This document shows, in pieces, positions 15,494-27,247 of a DNA stretch of 49,766 bases. A model generated the notes under the pieces. That model saw only the letters and a program-made list of their open reading frames with translations, was not told the origin of the DNA and searched no databases. Each line of letters begins with the position of its first letter. Within the stretch, counting starts at the first letter, position 1. Position numbers and translations under genes: made by a program. Origin of the DNA: Apostichopus leukothele (Eukaryota > Echinodermata > Holothuroidea > Aspidochirotida > Stichopodidae); the NCBI GenBank assembly GCA_010014835.2, contig JAAAKB020000008.1, positions 3,137,281 to 3,187,046 of the forward strand. The letters are read 5' to 3'.

Positions 15494-15533
15494 TACACGC
15501 GAAAGGTCCCCGGTTCGAGCCCGGGCGGAATCA
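15494..15533 (+). pseudogene. tRNA-Val 3' half
   Basis: Starts inside the anticodon loop (tacac) and continues with perfect gcgaaaggtc, T arm and acceptor 3' strand cggaatca, followed by T5. The 5' half is absent. The downstream flank (agtttttgct.tccttttgctgc, tagcggta) matches the flank of the intact gene at 18947-19019, so it derives from that copy or its parent by duplication. Confidence 0.85.
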
Positions 15534-15893
15534 AGTTTTTGCTTTCCTTTTGCTGCTAGCGGTACACATGTTGAATGTTACTAACTCAAGAAATACCAAG
15601 AGAAATCAATTAAAACTTGCTTTTCTGTTCCTGTAAATATTGTTAAGGCTTATATTGTGTATTATAGAAAATCATTAGAATTTAGCGTTATGTAATTCCT
15701 AGTACGCGTCACACACACGCACACATATAACGGTGTGCAACAAGAAGCAACTTCATCTTTCTTTCTGTCTATTTACAATTTTATTGTACAAAGCATTAAT
15801 AAAAATGTAAATTATACATACAATATTTACAGCAGGCAAATAAAGATAAAAACCACTTTTGAACGCAAAATATAGTAAATGTCATTGTTAAAA

Positions 15894-15966
15894 TGATTCC
15901 ACCAGGGATCGAACTCGGGACCTTTCGCGTGTTACTCGAATGTGATAACCGTTACACCACGGAATA
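15894..15966 (-). pseudogene. Decayed tRNA-Val (AAC-like)
   Basis: The minus strand keeps GTGTAACGGTTATCAC and the GCGAAAGGTCC region with anticodon AAC, but the first acceptor pair is broken, the anticodon stem has an A:G mismatch and the T stem has a mismatch plus wobble. No T run immediately follows. I judge it a pseudogene; a marginally active gene cannot be excluded. Confidence 0.7.
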
Positions 15967-16142
15967 TTTTATTGAGTTATTGTAATATCTTCGAATGAAT
16001 TTTCAAATTATAATACAGCCCTTTTCTGTAAACATCTTCTGATCGGTGTACATCTGGGCATAGAGTAGAAAACGTGTAAAAGTGTGTAATGTAACTTTTA
16101 TTTAAACTATATAGTTGTGTACACTGTGGCCATATGTGTCCC

Positions 16143-16330
16143 CAGTGGCGTAGGAAGGTACTTTTGAGTGGGGGTGGGGGTTGAAAACTGATGGCCGGCC
16201 TGGGGGAGGGGTCTAAGTGGAGGGGAATTTTTTTGCATTTCCAGGTGGCCTCAGATGCAATTTGGTGCAATATAGCACACTTCAACACCCACTCCATTTT
16301 GTAAATAATTTAGGATCTTCAGAAGATGAC
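16143..16330. mobile_element. hAT-like element fragment, terminus type CAGTGGCGTAGG
   Basis: Begins CAGTGGCGTAGGAAGG and shares ggggtctaag.ggagggg and agatgcaa.ttggtgc with the element at 14601. No matching right terminus was found. Right boundary approximate. Confidence 0.4.
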
Positions 16331-16960
16331 TTGGAAATCGTCTTTCTGATAAAAAAAAAAACATGGCAATAATATAGCGTACTTCGCCTCTATATATCTG
16401 CACACCAAAAGATAGATATTATACCTAACAGTCTGGATTTACTCATAATGAAAACCGCGTTTGTCTCCCTCTTTAAACTCTCCGTCATGCATATCAGTGT
16501 TTATCGGCTCATGAGTTCTCAGAGGACGACTTGGAACAAGCTCAAATGGAAGCACGTGACCGCCGACCTAATGAAGGTTGCGGTAAATGTCTACTTTTAA
16601 ATTGTACATATTGATCTATACAGTCACATTGCATGTTTGTTAATCACACATGCCAACCGTTTTCTTATCGTATTTATTTCACTGAACATGAATATTATTC
16701 GTTTCCCATTTATCTTTTCCATTTAACAAACAGTTTCAAATATACAATATATTCAACATTTACAAACAGTTTAAAAAAGATTTAACATATTACATAATGG
16801 CGCCATATACACACTGTTAGAACCTTACCGCAGCTATAGTGGACAATGTTGTCCTGTATCCCGTGTATATATTCACGCATCCCACAAACGTGCTTTACAC
16901 GGTGTATAGGTTATAGCGTATACATATGATCTTGATTTGATTAAAACAGCAAGTTCATAT

Positions 16961-16986
16961 GATTCCGTCCGGGATCAAGCCGTGGT
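16961..16986 (-). pseudogene. tRNA-Val T-arm and acceptor fragment
   Basis: The plus strand gattccgtccgggatcaagc is a degraded reverse complement of the T arm and 3' acceptor of the Val genes nearby. It abuts a run of 13 G. Confidence 0.5.
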
Positions 16987-17183
16987 GGGGGGGGGGGGGA
17001 ATGCCAGCCATCCCTTATAGGAATAGGAGTATATCAAATGAGTACATCACTACTACAGGGGCGGTGTAAAGCTACTTAAAATATCAAGATATGGTCATAT
17101 CAAAATATGGTCATATCAAAACGATTAGATAGAACAAATGTTTCTAAATGCGAAAAACCAAAGGAAAAAGATGAAGTCGACAC

Positions 17184-17258
17184 GATTCCGCGGGTGTAGC
17201 GGTTTTCGAATTCGCCTCACAACGCGAACGGTCCACCGTGTCCACAGGGGCGGAAATA
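17184..17258 (+). pseudogene. Decayed tRNA-Val (CAC-like)
   Basis: gattccg.gggtgtagcggtt and ttcgcctcacaacgcgaa.ggtcc reproduce a Val tRNA with anticodon CAC, but an extra base in the anticodon loop, a damaged D arm and a broken T arm make it non-functional. The acceptor end cggaaat survives in part. Confidence 0.75.
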
Positions 17259-17259
17259 A

Positions 17260-18260
17260 TTAGGAAAATTTCTCCGCATATGACGATTACCATGTTTTAT
17301 GTAATAAACGAATGGTGATAGTCCCAACACCCAAGGGATATACAAACCTGCACAATATAAATAACAAGATAATAATAATAATAATACAAACCTTTGCATA
17401 CCCTTATAATATGCACTTATCACATGTCTTTATACGGTGTGTTGTTATCCTTGGTGTCATAGACAGAATTGAACTGGACATAATTGGATTTGATACGGTG
17501 GTAACATCGAATTATGACCAAGGACATGTTATTTTATACAATCATCAAACACGAAAATTGCCCGGTTTCGTCAATCATTAGTGACCTTAGTATTCTACAA
17601 CGAGAAGAGAATATTGTTCAATGGACTAACTTTAACCAATCGGTTCTTTATTATTGCTCTAAGTTGGCATATTCAATCAATTTTATGAACTTATCCACGT
17701 TGGCAGGTGCAAATATTCAAGTATATATGCCTATACACTTATACCTATATACACACGATCCTCCTACCGTTGAGGCATATCAAATAACTGCTTAGCCTAT
17801 ACATGCTGAAATCATGCTTATATTCCTACAGGCTTGCCATGATAAGCTATATTGAATTCAAATGAAACATTTATGTCTTACTTAATGGTCATATACAGTC
17901 ACGAAAGAATCATAAACATTTTTTGATTTTGTTTATATCAGTCGTGCATAATTTTAATTTATGAGGACAAGTCATATATGCAAACGCATCAAAATATAAA
18001 TTTTAATAAAATATGTTTATATAAATAAAGGTATCAAAATAAATAAACTGTCAGAAATATATAATGCATATCAAGATAAATTATAGCATATAAACTTGAA
18101 GATTAATGTTGTGGAGTAAATTGAAACCAGAATTGATCAAATAGTCAATTTTGCAGCATGCATGTGTTTGTATTCGCATCAGTCTTCTGTTGTAAACATC
18201 GCAATAATAAACTCTATACATGTTAATTATAACGCAGATATAGCTGAAAACATTCATATG
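17260..18260. other. AT-rich spacer within the tRNA cluster
   Basis: No gene or recognisable repeat. Two overlapping open frames (17312-17795) have no conserved motif and an AT-rich composition typical of chance frames. Confidence 0.5.
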
Positions 18261-18264
18261 GTGT

Positions 18265-18337
18265 GATTCCGTGGTGTAGCGGTTATCACATTCGCTTTAC
18301 ACGCGAAAGGTCCCCGGTTCGATCCCGGGCGGAATCA
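18265..18337 (+). tRNA. tRNA-Val (anticodon UAC)
   Basis: Full 73-base cloverleaf: acceptor GATTCCG/CGGAATC, D arm GTGT...TCAC, anticodon stem TTCGC/GCGAA with loop TTTACAC, T arm CCCGG TTCGATC CCGGG, discriminator A. Boxes A and B intact; TTTTTT at 18343-18348 is a strong Pol III terminator. CCA is not encoded, as usual for eukaryotes. Confidence 0.96.
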
Positions 18338-18946
18338 AATCCTTTTTTGTTGTTGACTTTTACTTATCAGCACAGTATAGCTTCCGTACCATTGTTTCTT
18401 TCTGCAAGGGTCTCTGGCAACATTTATGTCTCCGTATTGCATACAGTGACGTGAACATTATTTGAAAGGTTCGTGGAGAGGGGGTAGGGGTGGGGGAAGG
18501 GGATAAGGCGTATCCGGCTTAAATTAAACTTAAATTAAAACATATATAATGGAAGAGGCCCGGGCGAATGAAATGATAAAGGATTTACAAGGGGTGGGGG
18601 TAGTGTGGTCATGGGGTCATTGAAACCAACTCTCATGTAGGGATGTCTGGGTAGCCTCCCCCACCCCAACCCCCTAAATGGAAAAATTATACGTCAAATT
18701 CTTAGGCATACTCAGATTACAAATTAGGTCTAAAATTATCTCTAAACGTAAGTAAGTAACTGAGTTTTTATGCCAGGTCGAAAGAGTTATTACATCTCAG
18801 CAGTGGTCTAATTCTTCCGGGGCTGAAGTAAGAATCCTTCGACAGCACCAAAGATTTTACCAGAATAAACTATTGTGGAGAAATGTCATGTATATCATGT
18901 AAATACCATTGCTGGAGGTAAGAACGTGTATGTATATTTATCACAG

Positions 18947-19019
18947 GATTCCGTAGTGTAGCGGTTATCACATTCGCTTTACACGCGAAAGGTCCCCGGT
19001 TCGAGCCCGGGCGGAATCA
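18947..19019 (+). tRNA. tRNA-Val (anticodon UAC)
   Basis: Same cloverleaf as the 18265 copy, with positions 8-9 TA instead of TG and T loop TTCGAGC. T5 terminator at 19022-19026. The downstream flank is shared with the 3' half at 15494. Confidence 0.96.
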
Positions 19020-19475
19020 AGTTTTTGCTATCCTTTTGCTGCTAGCGGTAATCAAAGGTTTTATACACAATGTAGCTGTTAACCTGTTGTATATATAGCT
19101 TGCTTCATATTTTGCATTTTTCCCGTGATTTCCGTTCGGGCAGAGTTCTGAAGGGTATCCGCGTAGAATGTGTTCTTTTGTTCATGGAAAAGCACTTTCT
19201 ATAGAATATATCCTCAGAAATGAGCCTAATTTACATCATTATAATTGAGCCTAACTGTCATATTAAGATGTTATACCGGCATGAGTCAAGGGGTATGAAG
19301 GCTGATTGCTGTCACCGAGTGTCTTACGTAATAACGATACAGTGTTCATGCTCTTTGATGAAAGCACCTCAAGGTATCTACATTAAGTGGATCATAACCA
19401 CACGAGGCTCAAATCAGATATTTCACAGCAACACAAATAACGAACTCTAAATTCAGGCGATCGATAAATTTTGCG

Positions 19476-19800
19476 GATTAAATCACAACTTATCAAAACT
19501 AATATGGCAACATATGTTGGGTTTCCCAGGAATCTGCCCATATACGCATCGTTATATGCATGGTTATGAAAACTGCTACAATAGCATGTGAAACGCCGTC
19601 CTCTAGAGGCATTGCATTGGTAGTTGCGGAGGGGAGGGGGATAGGGGAAGGGGGAGGGGTGATTAAATCACAGCTTATCAAAGTACCTAATATGGCAACA
19701 TATGTTGGGTTTCTCGGGAGTTAAGAGATGATTAAGAGCATGTGAAACATCGTCGTCCTCTAGTGGTATTGCATTGGGAGTAGCGGGAGGGCGGGGGTTT
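19476..19800. repeat. Direct tandem duplication, two copies
   Basis: Copy 1 (19476-19660) and copy 2 (19661-19800) both begin gattaaatcaca.cttatcaaa, share aatatggcaacatatgttgg and gagcatgtgaaac or atagcatgtgaaac, then cctctag.ggcattgcattgg, and end in a G-rich tract. Copy 2 has internal deletions. Confidence 0.85.
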
Positions 19801-20312
19801 TACTCTCTTATAGAAATGATTAATTTGGTACTTTTCCGATTAGTGTTCGAAATATTAAACAGGTTGATGTTGGATCAGAGCAACGGTTGTCGGTAAAAGG
19901 TTGAGATTTTTTGAGGGGTGGGGGTGCCCTTCAGGTTGTCAGAAAAATAGAGCGATGTGGCTTTTCGATAAGCATAGATTCATGATCTACCGGTGTAACA
20001 ACTCCTGAGTATACTTACAGTTGCCGCCCAGACAATTTTCATAAACGCTGTAGTCACGAGCAAAAAGCAAAAGTGTTTAAACATTTGGATTTCCCCCCTC
20101 ATTATCAACATGAAGCTCAACTAAAGTCATTTAAAAAAAAATTATACATGGATCCTTAAAGCAAAATGCTTTTGAAAAAGGCTGGCAAACTAGGCTGCAT
20201 GTGCGTGTAACTTTTGAATTGTCCAAGTCAACAAAACTCCCCAAGGTAGATTGATTTTCAAGTAGCCTTTATTGTTAACATATTGTATCTATTATGGCTG
20301 AAAGCATGTGCA

Positions 20313-20692
20313 GGCAGTGGCGGAGCGTCCATACAGTCAGGGGGCGGATGCCCCCCTGACGGACTCAAATGGACTGCTGGCGCCCTTTCAGCTTTTTACC
20401 ACTTTTTACTTATTCGCGATTATTGACTTTTTTATTGCGCTCTCAAATACCTATTGACATTTGTCATTTGTCTGACCAAATGGCGATGACACCTATTTAT
20501 TCTTTGTTTATCTGCAAATTAGCAAGGCCCGGAAAGGGTCATTTCCGGCAATATAGGGAGTATCTTTACTCAAAAAATTTCTGTGTGCTCCGCGCCAACC
20601 TGTGGTGGCGCTCCGCTTAGATAGTGTCGAAAGCGCCCCTACAGACTATTCTCGCCCCCCCCCTGACCAATACCCCTAGCTCCGCCACTGCC
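20313..20692. mobile_element. hAT-like MITE with terminal inverted repeats
   Basis: GGCAGTGGCGGAGC at 20313-20326 is the exact reverse complement of 20679-20692. The similarity continues imperfectly inward (gtcaggggg near 20337 and ccccccctgacc near 20655-20667). The 380-base body has no transposase frame. The terminus type is common in hAT superfamily elements. No clear 8-bp target-site duplication is visible, so the insertion is old or the ends are slightly misplaced. Confidence 0.75.
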
Positions 20693-21622
20693 TCTTGCCA
20701 GTTACTTTCAACCAATCTGAAGTAATGAACCTATAGATAGATGATTCTACCTCTTAAACTATCTTTTGTATTTGCATATCACCAATCATCATCTCTTGTG
20801 GTGTAAGAGGTTGCTGGAGATAAACATCCACTTAGTAAACATCTATGTGCATATAAATGCAGGAAACCTCACTCCTAGTCAAGTGGGGATAAAAAGTTAA
20901 GTGCTTGTGAGTTGTACCTTCAGCGGAGCTCAGACAGTGTTTGGATAAATTATTAGTTGTTGCTTCAGTTAACCAAACAGAAGGAAATAGATTAGAGATT
21001 GGATAGATTAGCTGTAGATACAGAGAGTCTGATATCATGAGCATAAAATATCTCATTCAAAGCAAATAGAAATGTCAACAGCTCCCTCTATTGTTGTATA
21101 TTGAATGCTACTTACAGACTCTTGTGTATTTATGTACTGCAGCTGATATTATACAGTGTTATATTATACAATATTTTCTAAAACTTCCTTTGGAGTATGG
21201 CCAGCTAATTTAGAGCCAACAATTAGTACTACAGACTTTTTTTAACCTTGAGATAAGGTTGCAGCTTCATTGCAAGGTTAATGCTTTAATTTAAATTTTG
21301 CCTTATTTCTTTCATTTTATTTATGTTTCATGTGAAGCTTGGGCAATCAATTTGCAGTTTTAAGTTTTCAATTTTTAAGTTAAATTTAAACGATATGTTG
21401 TAATTTATATGTTGGGAAAGAATGCAGATATTTATCGATGGTATGTGGTTTATCTTTGAGACTGACATTTATAAATGTCCATTTAGCCTCCTGCAGCTCT
21501 GTTACATATTTTTGATTTAAGATTAATATCATAAACCAAGGAATGATTGATATCTTGAAAAATCAGATTAACAAATTAATTGCAAGCAGCTTGGTATTAG
21601 ATTTAGCTGGTATAATATATAC

Positions 21623-21711
21623 TGGTGGTGGTGATGGTGATGATGATGATGATGATGGTGATGGTGTTTGTGATGATGATGGTGATGGTGGTGATGATGA
21701 TGATGATAAGC
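21623..21711. repeat. GGT/GAT trinucleotide microsatellite
   Basis: Runs of ggtgatgatgat. It gives an Asp-rich open frame on one strand and a Ser/Pro-rich one on the other, both products of the repeat. Confidence 0.9.
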
Positions 21712-22286
21712 AACTCTCTGTATTTGTAAACCAACCTGTTATATCCACTAGCCAAGTACATGAATATGTTCTACATGTGGCTTTTAACCATCTCAATGTT
21801 GTGACACTATGTGAAACGTGTCATATCTTCAGTAAGAGATATGCTTCAAATCATTAATGGAATTCATCCAGTTGCTTTAAGACTTTTTGCTCAAGTAGTG
21901 AATATATCAAAATTTCAGATTTTTCTCTAATCTTTTCTGTCAAGTTGGGAAGTTTTATTCTCCAGTAAAGTATACCATGCATGATGCAAACAAAGGCTTG
22001 TTATAACTGTTAAACTGAAAGTTGAGGGCTGTATACTGACAGGTTTTATTTCTTCAAACTTGAATCAGAATTTGTTTCATCAAAGATATCATTCAATAGA
22101 TGAACAGTTCATTGAACAATGTGTTTGGGAATCCAATCTGAACTAAGACTAGATTTATTACTAACCATACAGTAATTAATAGATAATAAAATGGTTACTT
22201 TTATTTTTACATATATAGTCCTGATGGCGTACATCTACAACATCCCAGGGACCTTTTGTACCAATCCGTCCCCCCTCTCCGATCCC

Positions 22287-22650
22287 GTGGCATTCACCCC
22301 CCCCCCCCCCATCTACCATGGGAATGGTTCAATCTAGGGGAAATTAAACCACTCCTACAGGTGTATATAACCCTATTCAACCTCACACAGAAGATCAAAA
22401 GTATGCATTAACACATTTGTGTTTAGAGCCAATTATAGACTTTCTTTATGGGGGGGGGGGGGGAGAGGAACCCCAGCTCAGGGACCTCAGGGCCACATCC
22501 CATCCATGATAAAAAATTCTTCATTCACCACTGGCCCTCCCATATAGGGTTCATGCCCCTCCCTAAATCAGTCGTAGGAAAAATGTGGCCCACTCCCCCT
22601 CCCCCACTCCTAACCTCTGAAATCCTGTACATACCACTGCTCCCATGCAT
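22287..22650. repeat. Region of long C and G homopolymers
   Basis: A C run of 13 (near 22297-22309) and a G run of 14 (near 22450-22463) flank low-complexity pyrimidine-rich text. Probably repeat-derived; boundaries are approximate. Confidence 0.5.
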
Positions 22651-23676
22651 CCTCTTCAACTCTCCTACTTGAGGTTCTGTAACTCATGCATTGTAAATAA
22701 TCATGTATTCCCATGCAGTACTATTAGCATAACTGAAATGATGTTCTCACAATCAGCTTTACTGGAATGTCGCCCTTATATCAAAGAAACACGTAAGCTA
22801 GATCTTGTGCCTTGTTCAATTGTTGAAATTTTATAGTACTTGCACATATTTGTTTTTCATTTTTATTTTCAGTTTTGTCTCTTTTTATTTTTAGAATTCA
22901 AAGAAACTGTTATATTTATCTTTTGATTGGTATGCTTTCGAAACCACAGGTAACTATAAAGCTTCAGATTTACCACAAACATATTTTATGCTAGCTCAAT
23001 CAGTCTCTTAATACAGTAATTAGACAGTACTTGTATCGTGAACTTCTCAGAAATGTCCATCCTCCAGCTGTTTTCTTTGATCATCATTTGTTTTTGTTCC
23101 TCTTTGCTTAATGTTTTTTTTTTTGCTCTTCAATGTGTAGGTTGTGATACATTCATGAGAGTATAAGCATGTGATTTGGGGTATGAAAGATATTTTGAAG
23201 TTTTCCGGTGGCAAGTGTATCAATTGCCATTTAAAGGATACATGTTGGACTAAACCACATTTATTTTGTTGCATCCCTAACTAACTTGAGCGGGTTTATT
23301 TGTGGGGAGGGGGGAGGGTTGGGTGGTGATAAGGGAGGAGGTTTTCAGGAGAAGAAAGCTACAATGGTAAATGGAGAAAATTATTAGTGGCATCACCAAT
23401 GATATTAATCATAAAACCTATGATTACTTATTTAGATAATGGAGCTTTCCTTTCTTCATACATTCTCTCTGTTAACATGATGATTTTAATAAAATGAAAT
23501 AATTTGAATCTGCTTTTATATGCAATGTCATATGTAGCACTTGTGTGCGGCACAACCCATATTTCTATAGGCTCCTAAAATAATGTTCTCTATACAGAGT
23601 GGTTAATTTTCTCACCTTAGATATAAAATTAACAGACACATGAAAACTCACTCAGATCTTTGTGTGCCTTGTAATG

Positions 23677-23765
23677 TGGGAGATGAAGGGGGCGGTTGGG
23701 GAGAGTGGGTAGGGTGTGGAGGATGGGGAGAGTGGGTAGGGTGGGGAGAGTGGGTAGGGTGGGAG
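23677..23765 (+). repeat. G-rich minisatellite with G-quadruplex potential
   Basis: Repeats of a ~20-base unit of the form gggtagggtggggagagt give many closely spaced GGG and GGGG runs. The C-rich tract at 23919-23966 lies 150 bases downstream. Confidence 0.75.
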
Positions 23766-24125
23766 GAAAATGTTCAGTCTGATGACTCATCCATTGCAAT
23801 TACGAACAATACAAACCCACCTTTAACTGTATGTAGTAATATGCAGCCTCCTTTGTCCACAGAACTTGTGATTGATCAAAAGCTACATACTACTACAATG
23901 ATGACACAACCTTAGTGTCACCCCCCTTCCCTCCTCTTCCCCCTCCCCTTACCCCTCCCCTCCCCCCATGTAAATTGCTATGGAGAAGGCCACAATGATG
24001 CATAAGGAGACTGTAATAGAACTGTAATTGATGTAAAGAATAGTCTTTTACGTAATGAATTCCTCCCTTCTTTTCCCTTACTTTTTTTTCCGTAACTTGT
24101 GATAGATCCGAAGTTAAAATGTGTC

Positions 24126-24515
24126 ATAGTTTTGTAAAGTGTGACTGGGGCTATGAGATATATGAAGCTAACTAATGAGGCTATAATAATATGAGGTATT
24201 AGTGAAGCTACGATGTATATAATGTGGCTATAATTATATGAGGTATGAATGAGGCTATTGGATATATAATGTGGCTATAATTACATGAGGTTTGACTGAT
24301 GCTATTAGGTAAACAATGAGGCTATCTAATGAGGCTTTGGTCTTATGAGGTATTAATATTAAGGGTATAATTATATGAGGTATGACTGAGGCTATGAGGT
24401 ATAAATGAGGATAATTATGATGAGGCTATGATTATATGAGGTATGAATGAAACTAGGCCATAATAATAATATGAATTATGAATGAGGAGATGAGGTATAT
24501 AATGAGGCTCTAATT
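24126..24515 (+). repeat. Degenerate tandem repeat of tgaggctataattatatgag
   Basis: Words such as gaggctata, attatatgaggtatgaatgag and gatatataatg.ggct recur about every 50-60 bases, at least six times, with changes. Confidence 0.75.
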
Positions 24516-25580
24516 AGGTACTTAAATACCAGCTACTGTAAATGTACATTCTTTAGCCTAGGCTAGAACAAGTACATCATAGGATTGGTTTGAGACATTG
24601 CACTACTCACTTCTGAGCATCGACCTGTGGAGTACAAACTGCAAAAGTACAAACTTTTCATACATCTGAGTCTTGGTGAAATGCGATCGGCAGTGACGTT
24701 ACATCTCAGTCTTAGATCTAAACACACAGCAAAAAGCTGCACATTCTTGAAAGAATGGCGAAATTAAAATTGACAACACTAGATATGATAATTACAGTCT
24801 CCTTTTGACATAAAACAACAGGTCCTTTAAATCATTTCATATCTGCAACCTTTTAGTCAATTGGTGTTAAAAAAATGCCCATTCCATCCAATTATCGAAT
24901 GTCACATTTCATTTTGAAATGGTTTATTTGAACAATTTTGCCAGGACAGATGAAAATGTCATGTTCATAGCAAATGCTATTTGGGAGTGTCGCTCGGTTT
25001 TTGTAATAAAACAAATTACCATTGACATATTTGCAGGACAAAAATTCTTCACAGAGTTACAAAAATACCTCTTCTCAAGATCGTGTTCCTAAAACTCCCA
25101 ATGTATGATTTTATTTTTTTTTTTGGTGAAAAGCTGACAAGACGCTCGAATGTAGGCTACTCATTAGTCAATATACCTTTCAACTATCACAGGGAATAAA
25201 TGAGTGTTCAAATCTTGTGTATCAGTTTGGTAGGCTCTGATAATAATGTCTAGAGCTTATAAAGTAAAGTGGTGGCAAAATACATTTCATTTATTAGTCT
25301 TCACATTGCTTTGTATATGATCAGCATGCTGATAACTGTTAAAAGGCACAAGAGAGTAATTATGTTTGGAGAAAACTCATAGAGTAATAAATTAATAACT
25401 GATGTATCTTGATCATACATGCCTGGTCCACTTGGTTTCATCAGCTTGCAAATTAAAACTGAATGACCAGTTTGCAAGTAAAAGTATTCTCAATCAGAAA
25501 ATCCAAGTTTGCCCCTTCCCTGGCTAAGAATTTGACACCCATGACACAAATTGGTCTATTACCTGCTTTAATATTTATTC

Positions 25581-25835
25581 TTTTTTAAAGATATGCTGTA
25601 TTGGCCTCCAATATGCTAGATATTCAAATATGGTCACCTTTGGTCAAAACTATTAAACTTGTTTTTATTACAACCTTCGAGGAAATTTCCCTCACTGGGA
25701 CATTCAGTCATCTTGTGTGTTCTTTAAAAAGGTCTGAGAACAATTTGGAGAGTAAAGACCTCCAGGAAAGTACTTTTTGAAAACTTCTAGCAATTATAGC
25801 ATGTTCTAATATCGGGCCTATACTGATTACCTTTA
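25581..25835 (+). repeat. Interspersed repeat, copy 1 (inverted partner at 31308-31560)
   Basis: Shares long words with the reverse complement of 31308-31560: atgctgtattggcc, atatgctagatat.caaata, accttcgagga, cattcagtcatcttgtgtg, gagagtaaagacctccagga and aagtactttttgaaaacttct-like text. Unclassified; no coding frame is convincing. Confidence 0.85.
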
Positions 25836-27190
25836 AGTCTTGCGTAGCATTATTGTAAAATGTATGTTTTTAGCTGAAATGTCTTTCATTATGTTGATCA
25901 TATCTTAACAAAACAAAACATGGATTCTAATGCTGCTAACTTTACCCAAGTACTGTTGAATTAGAAAGGGCGTCTATAAACTCTATACTCTACCCCCCAA
26001 AGAGCATAATGTTAACTTTACACTGACATAATCTTGCTTGGTATGTTTCCTGCTGGAGTCACATATATCCTGAGCACTAATGACCACTTTAAGGCCATTA
26101 TTCATGCATAACGTTCACTTTTGAAAGCATTAGAATCTTTTTAATACAAAAGCAGAGAATGTGTGGGCTATACATACGTCTAGTATGACGGGGAGGCTCG
26201 GTTTCCGGATGGATATTCATATATAGTTTCGTTTTCTATGTTTCTTAGAAAACTGATATGCATGGTAATCCATCAGTTGAGAGGACTATATTATAAGCCA
26301 ATCTGAAAATAATTTTCTTTGTTTTGTAATTAATCATGGCATTTTTTTCCCAGTATTATGATTATTATATCATTCCGTTCATCCATTTCTTCACTTTAAT
26401 TTGATATCTTTTTTTCTTACCAAAAGTAGTTCAGTTTGCTCTTGGAAATTGACATTTTTGTCCCCAAAGAATTGAGATTTTTGCATGATTTTGCAAGGTT
26501 TAAGGCAGATGTAAATTCAAAAGAATGTTGCAAAAGTTTTCAGTATGTGTTTTCTTTTTTTTGTTCCACATTCTAGACCAAAAACCAATTGAACCAATTA
26601 AACTAAAAAGCTTTAAATTTGGTCAATTGGGCTCTCTTTAGCTGCTGCCTGGTGTTGGGATTTGTCTCAATGTTTGACAGGATTATCGTGGACCAGGATA
26701 ATACTGTTATGAGCCTTGAGCACCATTAACGTTGGATATGTCTGCCCTTTACAAATTCTCAATAGCTAGATGTCAATGTCTGATCACTCTAGCTCAAAGA
26801 AGAAAAAGACTTGAAATTTTGCCTTTGGGTTTTAAACTGGGTTTTTTTTGCTTGATTAATGAAAATCAGGTGACATCAGCAACATTTAAGTCCTACAAAA
26901 TAATGATGTGAATATAGGTACTTAGTTGAAACTGAATAGAATATTGCAGCTGGATTAGGCTCTTCATTTAATAGAAGGTACATTACACAAATTTGCCTAG
27001 AATTCAACTAGAATTCAACTATTTCTCACGTAATTTGTTGTTTGAAGGAGCGTGACAATCCTAGCCATCATTGGACTATGTGTGTTAGAGATAGCTCGCA
27101 TGAACAACATCCCCGTACCGCGAAGGAAAATGTTATTCCATTTGGAAGAATTATCACAATGAATGTTCCATAACACACACAAGGCTAATG

Positions 27191-27247
27191 GACTTGGTCA
27201 AGTGTAAAAGACTTTGTCAAGTGTAAATGACTTGGTCAAGTCTAAAT
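27191..27247. repeat. 19-bp tandem repeat, three copies
   Basis: gacttggtcaagtgtaaaa, gactttgtcaagtgtaaat and gacttggtcaagtctaaat, each 19 bases, directly abutting. Confidence 0.9.

Noticed and set aside
20313-20692. 83-codon frame inside the MITE as a transposase remnant
   Set aside because: No hAT dimerisation or catalytic motif; the element is too short and appears non-coding.
21543-21857. Asp-rich 104-codon frame on plus and Ser/Pro-rich frame on minus
   Set aside because: Produced by a GAT/GGT microsatellite; flanks show no protein-like features.
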